From contig NC_132878.1 of NCBI RefSeq assembly GCF_030463535.1, positions 87,368,355 through 87,432,354 of the forward strand: a DNA stretch of 64,000 bases. The letters run 5' to 3'. The DNA comes from Salminus brasiliensis (taxonomy: Eukaryota > Chordata > Actinopteri > Characiformes > Bryconidae). Each line of letters opens with the position of its first letter. Positions within the stretch are counted from its first letter, which is position 1. The translations under genes and the position numbers were made by a program. Shown piece by piece: positions 24,701 through 33,734 of the stretch. The notes beneath the pieces were generated by a model. That model saw nothing but the letters and a program-made list of their open reading frames with translations, searched no databases and was not told where the DNA came from.

Positions 24701-25663
24701 CCAATGTGTCCTTCCTTTTTCAGAAAGTGGACGAAGTATAGAAATTCCAGAGGCTGTGTTGTAACATGCTGTGAAGGTGAGCATGTGAGTTTATCAGAGC
24801 TGAAAGAGGACCCTGGTTTGGACAACCAATACCTGAAGAAGAGAAACATACCCCCTTATCCAGAATCCGCAGTCTTCTACGCACCCAACGTGTGTCACGT
24901 GACTGCGCAGAGCGGCCTTCAGGGAATCTTTGCTAATGGTGGCTTCTGGGTTCCGCACCACGAAGGATATGACAACTTCCTGTGGTGGAGCCTGTCGCTG
25001 ACTGAGTATGACATTGCTGAAGCTGAGGAGAATTTCCTAAATGAGACATTCCCAGATGGCTGGAACCAGAACCAGCAGCCTTTCCTGGAGGATTTCACCA
25101 CCTCACCAGCGTTCCAGGACGAGTCTCGCTACGGCAACTTCCGCTTCACCTTTCCTCTGAGAGAGCTCTTGTCTCAGTACGCCAGACAGTTCTGTGGCAA
25201 ATCCGCCCCAGTTCTACGTGTGTACAACACCCAGATCTACAAGCAAGAGATAATGTACACGGTGTTGGTGCATCCACGACACATTAACCGCTATAAACAA
25301 TACCCTCGCCTGCCTGTTGAGGAAGACGTGTGTGGGTACTTCCAAGGCCAAGTGTCATGGTGGTGTCAGGCTCCTTCAGGCGCCCATCACTACAAGCTTG
25401 AAGTAGACCAAAGGAGGAGAAAAGTGAATGTGAGGACACTTAGACGTGAGGAATATTATGTGTGGGATCACGTGGCTGTGGCCTTCCACATGGAGCCGCA
25501 CTGGATCCTGCGTGTCAATCAGGCACGCCTATATAACAGCTTGACAGTGTGTGAGGTCTCTCAGTTGAATCTCCTGAGGAAGCCAGACACTGGCCTTAGA
25601 GTGGACGATGCTGAAGAAATGCTTAATGATTTGGGTATAGAGTACAACTTAATCTACTATTGA
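21703..25663 (+). CDS. Family gene B: full-length member of the four-paralogue cluster
   Basis: Two coding exons: 21703-21716 (ATG-GCC-GAG-AGA-AG|gtaaac) and 24724-25663, joined in phase 2 to give 317 aa beginning MAERRKWTKYRN. Core landmarks: H-V-T at 63-65, GGF 77-79, WWS 92-94, FTTSPAF 129-135, YGNFRFTFPL 141-150, the invariant Glu of YKQE at 180 with EIMYTVLVHP, and WDHVAVAFH 252-260. No signal peptide, transmembrane helix or known domain seen; probably cytosolic. The H-x-T ... Glu-hydrophobic-Tyr order is reminiscent of PARP/ART folds (inference). The 3-kb intron contains a retroviral env/LTR fragment in the same orientation. AATAAA at 25954-25959. The upstream ISRE suggests interferon induction. 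Sequence 25140-25500 is almost identical to gene C. Confidence 0.88.
22650..22790. repeat. Dispersed repeat, copy 3 (degraded), next to the retroviral fragment
   Basis: TTCCAGCTCTGAAGTCAATA, GGTTTAAAGACTAAGGCACTA and ACATAATG match parts of the 480-590 copy with many changes. Its position directly left of the env relic makes it possible that the repeat is part of the same retroviral insertion. Confidence 0.4.
22924..23400 (+). pseudogene. env: Endogenous retrovirus env (TM subunit) fragment, broken
   Basis: An open stretch (22924-23340) encodes the C-terminal part of a gamma-type Env. It has the conserved ectodomain block upstream of the heptad region, a C-x6-CC cysteine motif at about 23160-23190, and a downstream heptad/tryptophan region ending FGQW. 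A TGA at 23338-23340 separates this ectodomain from a hydrophobic, membrane-anchor-like stretch that continues in the same frame to about 23400. The region before C-x6-CC is shorter than is usual for such proteins. No SU subunit, pol or gag is visible on the left. A relic inside the intron of gene B, same orientation. Confidence 0.8.
23592..24118 (+). mobile_element. Probable 3' LTR of the retroviral fragment
   Basis: Starts TGTTAC directly after the purine-rich AACAGGGGAA (a polypurine-tract-like primer site) and ends ...AACTACA, a TG...CA unit of about 527 bp lying about 190 bp after the env anchor region. A TATA-like ATTATAAAATG lies at 23681-23691. No matching 5' LTR is in the window, so the boundaries rest on the PPT and TG/CA rule only. 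Confidence 0.6.
24510..24660 (+). mobile_element. Tc1-like element fragment (family with copies at 27.5, 57.0 and 58.8 kb)
   Basis: GATCAGTCAACACATTACCACCACCTGCC resembles (in two parts) the terminal words GATCAGCCATAACATTA at 58.8 kb and CACC.TGCCTAATAT. It continues with GTGCTGCCACAACAG, a common fish Tc1-type 3' segment. Short and non-coding. Confidence 0.5.
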
Positions 25664-27870
25664 TCAGGGGTGTACAGTCCTACTGCTGGAGACACCAAAA
25701 TTTTTTTACAAGCCCAACCACAGACCTCCAGTCTAGGCATTCCAAGGGCTGAGACTCGCCTGGAGGTCTACAAGTTCTACAGGGCAGTTTTACTGCCACA
25801 CTTGTGTTTCAGTGCTTTAGTACACCCTGCTTGCATGCTCTGGTGTGAGGGACTCTCACCCACTTTTTATATTTTTATAGTAAAATTTGTGACTGTCTAC
25901 AGACTATACAGCTGTGTCTTCACTGTCTTCAACCTAGCATCTTTCTCCCATTCAATAAAAAAAATGGTAGACTTCCCCTTTAAGCTTGATGTATGTACCA
26001 TATTTTGTGCTTGGTAACCTCATTCATGTTACATCCTTGGCTGTGAGTTACAGTGGCTAAATGTTACATTAATACTAGTCACAGAACCTTGGTATTAAAT
26101 CAGTCAAGGCTTAAATTGACCCAATATGACCTAAAAGGTATTGGGAATAGTACAGGACACTATTGTCTTGCTAATAAATAAAGACATTTAGGCTTAATTC
26201 TGCTATAATAGGTTCTGAAATAACAGAGAGCAACCTGCACATGGAAACATTTCCTTACTGTCAAGCAAAAACCTTGTGTATCTAAAAAAAAAACAACAGC
26301 AACTTTACAGGAGAAGTAAAAGCCCTTCTTAACATTCAATGGAAGTCAATGTAAGAAGATTTAATTTCAAGTCATTTTCCAGCGTTTCTATTGGTTCGTT
26401 CATCGAGACGACTCAAAAAGTAAAAAACAGATACAAGTTTTTTGTATGACAGAGGCGAATTACATACAAATTAAATTCTATGAATTGTTGTATTATAATA
26501 CTGTTTTTTTGTTTTTGTTGCTATTTTTCCTTTCTGCTGGGTGTTCCATGTTTTGCTTGGCTTTGTAGTGATGTAGCATGTTTTACCTGAAAAAAAGCAT
26601 TGAAAGAAAAAAATTGCAATTTGTCTAGAAATAATCTGAATCCTGAAATAGCAAGCCTTCTCTTTTACATTAGAGTGAACTACAAACATCACAAAAACTA
26701 CACAAGTTACAAATGTTGTTTGTTTTAAACTCCTACCCATTTAAATAAAGCATTTTCTAAAGTGACATAGTTGCATGTTTTATACACTGTTTATTATGTT
26801 TCATGGTATTTATATAGTTTCTTATCCAGAGTGACTTAACTCTTATTGCTGTATAGTGGTGTGCTTGACCAATTAAACCCCAGTCTGCCATTGGAAGTTG
26901 GTATTGTTACCCACCAACCACTACACCAACCAGCGTTAGCCCCTCGTTTCAATATTTCAGAGGCCCATCCTTCTCTAGTTAGCTGTTACTGTTCCAGGCA
27001 GTTCTGGACCTGGTACCTGGTAAAAAGATAAAAAAATAGAAAAGGTTCCTTCTCTGAGCACAGAGAATGTGAGCAATTAATAGAATGTGCAAGGGACTCC
27101 AGCAGATCTGATGAGAGAGAGCCTGAAGGTAACACAGACACGGGAGCAACCTGAAACACTGACATCCATCTGCTCCAATGTCCACAAACCTGAGTGATCA
27201 CGTGTGTTGGTCCGTCCTCGCTAGTGTCGGGGCCATCACGTGCGATGGAAGAAGGAGTGGCCGTACGGATTAGGTAATTGGCGGTCTAAATTGGATTAAA
27301 TATGGGGAGGAAATGGCCGGAAAAAAAGGAAAGGCAATTTCTTTGGTAAAACCTTTAAGTTGGTTCCAGAGTTTGGGTATTTCAAGAACTGCTGCTCCTC
27401 TGATATATTCAGCACAACAGCCTCTAGACTGTACTGTCTCTAATCTCAACTCAGAATGGTGTGATAATGTAAAAACATCCACTGAGCGGCAGTTCTGCAG
27501 ATGGAAACACTTTGTTGATGGGAGAGGTTAGCAGAGAATGGCCAGACAGATGAACAGAAAAGCATTAACACGTGGAATCTTGAGATGGATAGGCTGCAAC
27601 AGCAGAAGACCATGTCAGATTTCACTTCTGTCAGCTAAGAACACAAGGCTGAGGCTGCAGTGCGCACAAGATGAAAACTAGAAAAACATGGCCTGGTCTG
27701 ATGAACCACGATTTCTGCTGAAGCACACAGATTGTATGTTTAGGTTTTTAGAAAGATTTACTGCTCCACAGGACTAGCATATAGCAATATATGCAACTAA
27801 ATTAGTTTGAACAAAGTTTCTTGCTGAGAAAGCAGCTGTTGCTTTGCTGCAGCATTTGCAGCTGTAATTG
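25664..27870. repeat. 3' flank of gene B, left copy of the segmental duplication
   Basis: 25664-25960 (starting ATCAGGGGTGTACAGTCC), 26030-26120 (CATCCTTGGCTGTGAGTTAC) and 26230-26420 (TTTCAATGGAAGTC type words) match, in order, 31550-31860, 32262-32350 and 32700-32900 after gene C. A common fish interspersed sequence (CTTATCCAGAGTGACTTA ... GTTACCCAC) lies at 26815-26960, also paralleled at 33490-33640. No gene seen. Confidence 0.6.
27515..27765 (+). mobile_element. Tc1-like transposase fragment
   Basis: Broken frames still read GWATAAAEDHV-type and the diagnostic 'LLSAKNTRLRLQ' followed by 'WPGLMNHDFC' remnants of the Tc1 block that normally reads SAKNRKLRLQW...W..I.WSDESRF. Both termini are missing. 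It lies just upstream of the gene C promoter region. Confidence 0.7.
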
Positions 27871-27879
27871 AAAGTGGTA
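27870..27879 (+). promoter_or_regulatory. Degraded ISRE position of family gene C
   Basis: The right copy of the duplication has GAAAGTGGTA where gene B has GAAAGTGAAA, in comparable flanks (about 30-40 bp before CCAGAAT.ATCC). Two of ten core bases are changed, so the canonical GAAANNGAAA is lost. Alignment of the flanks is by eye and includes a short gap. Confidence 0.4.
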
Positions 27880-28326
27880 TAAACTTTGAAATGCTCACAA
27901 TCCAGTTTTCCAGAATAATCCAAGGACTAGGAATGCTCAGAACAAGGTAAAACTCAGCCGGGAAAAATATAAATCTATAAAATTGAATTTGGTATAAATC
28001 TGGAACTAATTACCACCCATTTCATGGTAGGGTTGTGATTAGCCGTAGCTGTGAGTCAGTGGAAATACCCATCAGAAACAGCAGTACATATTCATTGTTT
28101 GTGAATGTGTGTGTGTGTGCGTTTGAATTTGCGTGTGTGTGTGTCTTGTCTCTGAGCATCAACGGCCAAAGGCGGGAAGGCAGGTCTAGAGCAATGCTTG
28201 TGGTTACAGCTTTTAGCCAGGTTATCTTAGCTGCATACCAGTACAAATTGGCACTGCTGTGTTTCTTTGGGGAATTCCACTGACTCTGCTGTACAGAGAA
28301 CTTCTCTAAGAAAACCAGAGGGCATC

Positions 28327-28988
28327 ATGGCTGAGAGAAGGTAACAGATCTAAAATTATTAGTTATAATATTTAGGGATAGTACAGCGCTTAGCCTACAA
28401 CTGAGTTAGGCGATGTGAGTCATTTTTTCACACTTTTTTTCATGCTTTATTCCTTTGCAACGTTTTAATTAGTATTAATTTACTTATCTACACTCATATC
28501 GCCTGTTTAATTTTAGTTACCATAAGAGTTGTAATAAATGAATAAAGAATGAGCAGAACAATTATGCTGTAAAAAGAGTTTTGCTAATTTTTTTTGCAGA
28601 TTTTATTCATAAAAGTAAGACAATTGAGAGGCAATTTAGTGTAATTGAGTGTCTGAGAGTTGTATTGCATCAAAAATATTTGAAACTCATTTTTAAGGAA
28701 GCTTTTACTGTGGAATATAAATGAATTTTCGACCTGACATTTAAAAACACCTGTGCAAAACCTGTGTTTTCAACTTTTTAACATAATTCGGCAGTTGTTC
28801 TTTACATTGTGTCAAAATGTCATGATGAATTACCAATAGAACTATTTTGCAGATCTCTTAGGAATTTAGATCCGCTCAGAACTCGTTTTCAGTGCACATT
28901 TTCATTCTAGCATAGCAGTGCTGTCACACAAAAACTTTATTACATTTCAGTAAAAGTAGAAAAAAACCCTAAAATAAATAAATTAATG

Positions 28989-29057
<69 letters not shown>

Positions 29058-31495
29058 TTGTAACATTTTAATTGGTCAATTCATCATGACATTTTAACAC
29101 AATGTAAAAAACATATAAATACATAAATTAATCTAATTAGAAATAATTATTTAGATATAATACATAAAATATTTTTCAAATGGACTTTTATTTAAATTTA
29201 ATAATGTTTTTGTGTGACAGCACTGCTATGCTAGAATGAAAACATGCAATAACAAAAGTGTTCTGAGTTTAGGACTAAGAAATCTGCAAAATAGGCTCGC
29301 TAGGACTTCAAAATGGCAAGCAAAAAAAAAAAAAAGTTAAAAAAAAAAGTTAAAAAAAAAAAAGTAAACATGAAACTGAATAGTAAGCAAGTACATACAC
29401 AACTGAATAAAAGTAGTATAAAAGTAGTAGTATTTTATTTTCTTGCAAGGATCCATATTGAGACAGCAGCACAACAGGCTGTTACCTTGCTGTGATATTA
29501 TCTAGAGCTCAAGGAACCATTAATTCACTTCTTAGCATCTGTGTGGGTTCATCTGTGTAATGTGTATGGGTAATGTTTCTGTGAGGAAGCAGTTTTAGAG
29601 AGTGACTTACATGGTTCTCAAGTTATTAAAACAGAATCAATGAAAAGTGCTAAAGAGAAAAACAAAACAAACAAAAACGTGTACACCCATGTTTTGCAGA
29701 TTTTAGTTCGTTGCACCAAAAAAAGTTATAAAGAATAAATAAAAAAAACAAACAAAAAAACAATTTACCACAGTGTTTTAAGCAGGCTTAGTGCCAGGGG
29801 CAGTACTTTCATTTCACCAGAATTCAGAAGAAGGAAGTTTGTGGTCTTTCTGCCGTTTATGACTTTCACAGTCTGAAACTGAATGAGCTGATTTGTACAT
29901 TGCTGCCGAAAAGTCCTTATTTTTAATAATAAATTAATAGTGATCATTGCTAAATGCCTTAAATGTAATTATAGTAAATAGTATAAAATGTTGTATTTGG
30001 GCTAAGTTAGGTTACATTTACTTAAGTTGAAATAATGAGGTAATCAATCTTTTTCAGTTTGATATGAATTCATTTTGTTTAGTTTCTTGTGACTGATCAC
30101 ATATGTGACCTCAGATTGGGGCAGTGGTGGCTCAGCAGTTAGAGCGCCGGGATATCGATAACAGGGTGGTGGGTTTGATACCCGGGCTCAGCAAGCTGCA
30201 ACTGTTGGACCCTTGAGCAAGGCCCTTTACACTCTCTGCTCCCCGGGCGCTGGAGTTGACTGCCCACTGCTCTGGGTGTGTTAAATGCAGAAGACACAGT
30301 GTACACTGTACAGTGACAAATATGTGCACCTTTAGATGTTTAAGCACTTATTTTAAATGAAGAGTGAATGAAAAAAATTAACTGGCTCCTCAGTGACTTC
30401 ACTGTAGGGATAGATGCTGGAAACACTAAGATGTCCCACTATATGTCTCTGAGTTACTTTGTACTTACATAGTTTTGCACTAAGCATCTGCTTTTTCTGT
30501 GGTACAAGATCACTAAATATCATTGAAGGAGAGACTTGAAAAGTAAACTTGAAATTGAGAATTGAATTACTGATTTCTAAACGATCAGTACTGTATCTCA
30601 GTAATCATCTAAATCCAATCCATCTTTTTTCAGAAAGTGGACGACGTATAGAAATTCCAGAGGCTGTGTTGTAACATGCTGTGAAGGTGAGCATGTGAGT
30701 TTATCAGAGCTGAAAGAGGACCCTGGTTTGGACAACCAATACCTGAAGAAGAGAAACATCCCCCCTTTTCCAGAATCCGTGGTCTTCCACGCACCCAACG
30801 TGTGTCACGTGACTGCAGAGAGTGGCCTTCAGGGTATCGTAAAAGATGCCGGCTTCAAGATCATGTGCTGTGAAGATGACGACAACTTCCTTTGGTGGAG
30901 CCTGTCGCTGACTGAGTATGACATTGCTGAAGCTGAGGAGAATTTCCTAAAGGAGACATTCCCAGATGGCTGGAAGCAGAACCAGCAGCCTTTCCTGGAG
31001 GATTTCACCACCTCACCAGCGTTCCAGGACGAGTCTCGCTACGGCAACTTCCGCTTCACCTTTCCTCTAAGAGAGCTCCTGTTCCAGTACGCCAGACAGT
31101 TCTGTGGCAAATCCGCCCCAGTTCTACGTGTGTACAACACCCAGATCTACAAGCAAGAGATAATGTACACGGTGTTGGTGCATCCACGACACATTAACCG
31201 CTATAAACAATACCCTCGCCTGCCTGTTGAGGAAGACGTGTGTGGGTACTTCCAAGGCCAAGTGTCATGGTGGTGTCAGGCTCCTTCAGGCGCCCATCAC
31301 TACAAGCTTGAAGTAGACCAAAGGAGGAGAAAAGTGAATGTGAGGACACTGAGACGTGAGGAATATTATGTGTGGGATCACGTGGCTGTGGCCTTCCACA
31401 TGGAGCCGCACTGGATCCTGCATGTGAAACGAGCACGACTGTTACAACAGTTGACTATGTGCAAGTTAACTCCAAAAAATCTCCTGAGGGATTAA
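28327..31495 (+). CDS. Family gene C: paralogue of gene B with a shortened C terminus
   Basis: Exons 28327-28340 (ATG-GCT-GAG-AGA-AG|gtaaca) and 30634-31495 give 291 aa starting MAERRKWTTYRN. Residues 1-55 and from WWS onward are nearly identical to gene B. The stretch between H-V-T and WWS differs (GIVKDAGFKIMCCEDD versus gene B's GIFANGGFWVPHHEGY), so the family GGF is AGF here. After ILHV the C terminus changes to KRARLLQQLTMCKLT and stops at LLRD, about 26 residues short of B. The 3' flank still matches gene B's, so the tail was lost by a local rearrangement. The upstream ISRE is degraded. It may be a functional variant or be losing function; the frame is fully open. Confidence 0.85.
28990..29054. 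repeat. (TA)n microsatellite in gene C intron, flanked by inverted sequence
   Basis: About 30 TA units. On the left 28800-28925 contains CATTGTGTCAAAATGTCATGATGAATTACC and on the right 29070-29110 contains its reverse complement (GGTCAATTCATCATGACATTTTAACACAATG), so the tract sits in an inverted repeat that includes CACTGCTATGCTAGAATGAAAA. Described here in pieces. Confidence 0.7.
30115..30340 (+). mobile_element. tRNA-derived SINE (family 1)
   Basis: GGGGCAGTGGTGGCTCAGCA, GTGGGTTTGATACCCGGGC, CTGTTGGACCCTTGAGCAAG and the tail GTACACTGTACAGTGACAAA...GTGCACCTTTA. It lies inside the gene C intron, absent from the matching gene B intron, so it inserted after the duplication or was lost from B. 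Confidence 0.85.
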
Positions 31496-31549
31496 GACAT
31501 TACAGTCTAGTCTAGTGACTCAGAGTACCTAGTCTAGTCTCTACTATTG

Positions 31550-33110
31550 ATCAGGGGTGTACAGTCCTACTGCTGGAGACACCAAACATTTTTACAAGCC
31601 CAACTACACACCTCCAACCTAGGCATTCCAGGGGCTGAGACTCATCTTGAGGTTATTTTTTTAGTTCTAGGTTCCACAGGTGGGTGGTTTTACTGCCACA
31701 CTAGTGTTTCAGTGCTGTAGTACACCCTGCTAGCATGCTCTAGTGTGGGGGACTTAGGCTTTTATAGAATAGTCCAACATTTTTCACACTTTTTCTGTTT
31801 TTATAGTCTGTCTACAGATTATACAGCTGTGTCTTCACTGTCTTCAACATAGCATCTTTATCTTCAGTACTGGCTTTTGCCATAGCCTCTCGCCAATTTA
31901 GATTTCGTTACAGCGGTCCTGACAGCAACCCATCAATTTTGCTGCACAATGCCCTGCTCGTACCCCTACACCCGAGGGCACCGGATAACTTAATCGTAAC
32001 CATTAACCTTTAAGCAATGTAGGTCTAATTGCTTTCTGTGTGGCACCTTTTAAATGCATTAAACTCTTCATATGCCTGGTTCTCATCATCACCACTGGGA
32101 AATATTTAGACTCATTGATTTCTGAAATGACAAATTTCAAACCCACTCTAATGTAGGGCTTCTTTGTGTACATCATAACCATTCAATTACTACAGTTTAG
32201 AAAAATGGTGGACTTCCCCTTCAAGCTAGATGCTTTATTTAGTTAAATTTTGTTACATCCTTGGCTGTGAGTTACAGTGGCTAAATGTTACTTGAATACT
32301 GCAGTATAAATGGTGTGCTACCGTTACAGAACCTTTGTATTAAATCAGTCAGTGATAAACTGACCCAATATGACCTAAAAGTCTATGGTGCGTCATATTG
32401 GGATTAGTACGGGACACTATTGTCTTGCTTCAGTTTTCAGAATAAATGAAGATATTTTAAACTGAAGACTGCTGCATGGGTCAGGAGTGGCCAGGCACAG
32501 GCCTATGGTCCTATCATAGGCTTAATGCTGATGGCAGTAATAGAGACACTATAGTCTTGCTGTCTCCTTCTATGCCCTTTAGAAGCCTACAGGAGGTTAG
32601 TGAATGTAGGACTGTCTCTGCTGTGTGAAATGGACATTCTGCAGACATCTTTTCTTCCACCGTCCACAAGAGGGCTGTCGAGGGCTGCACATGTCTAGCC
32701 AGCTGTTTACAGTAGCATTAGCATCTCAACCTGCATATGGAAATATTTTCCTCACTGTCAAGCAAAAACCTTGTATTTCCAACAAACAGCAAATTTACAG
32801 GGGAGGGAAACCTCCTTCTTAGCTTTCAATGGAAGTCTATGTAGAAATATTTCATTTCAAGTCATTTTGGAGCGTTTCTATTGGTCCATTCGTCAGGAAA
32901 GTTTGACACAATGTAAAGAACACTCACATTATGTCACAGTGAAAAATGGACATACAAGGTTTCTGTGACTGCACATTTCAAGTGTTATTCCTTTAATAAT
33001 GTCAGTGGTGTTAATGACTGTTCTACCATGTATTGCTTAGCTTCTTAATAATATAGCATATCTTTTCATGTAGAGAAAAAATACCTGAATAAAACAATGA
33101 ATACAAAAAT
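31550..33110. repeat. 3' flank of gene C, right copy of the segmental duplication
   Basis: Starts with the same ATCAGGGGTGTACAGTCC as after gene B and keeps collinear matches to 26.7 kb, broken by an extra block at 31860-32230 and at 32460-32700 absent from the left copy. No gene recognised. Confidence 0.6.
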
Positions 33111-33479
33111 AATGCACTTTCTTTCATTGTTCAGTTTTTGTGTCTTGAACTCATCTGCATCTTTCCACACACATGCTCAATTTTACCCAACATTTTGGAT
33201 AAAGTGAATTGTCCAACAGTTCCCATTTTATCCGAACAACTTACACTGTTTTTGCTGTTCCAAACCTGACCTGTGCGCCCCCAACTGGTTAAATTTTCAG
33301 TTCTGCTGTGTCTGTAATGATGAAACTGAGATGAAAGCTTCCGATTGATAACTCTCCCACTAGTTGCTGTGGCAAAGCATGAAGCAGTCACTAAGCCCGG
33401 CTTTGGTGCTGAGAGGGGGAGCAGACGCTAATGTTTAGGGTGGAAGTACTCTTAAGAAAACTATTTGTTTACATTTATG

Positions 33480-33650
33480 GAATTTGTCTGATGCTCTTAT
33501 CCAGAGTGAGTCTTTTCTGAATCAGGTTACACAGCTAAGAGAATGCAGTGTAAGGAGTCTTGCCAGGGAAGCATACCCAGTCTGCCACGGCAAGGACTGC
33601 GTTGTTACCCACTATGCTACACCATTCAGCACCAGGCCCCCATTTCAATC
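33480..33650. repeat. Common fish interspersed sequence
   Basis: TTGTCTGATGCTCTTATCCA, GAGTCTTGCC, then GTTACCCACTATGCTACACC: the widespread fish repeat whose second copy lies at 26815-26960. Non-coding. Confidence 0.55.
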
Positions 33651-33734
33651 TTTCAGAGGACCAGTTTTTAGTCATGGTGTTATTTAGAACCAATGCTTTC
33701 TCTAAGGAACAGCTAAGGGACCACATTAGGCAAC

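Noticed and set aside
32625-32968. Two overlapping + frames after gene C
   Set aside because: They fall in the duplicated 3' flank that is non-coding in the gene B copy.
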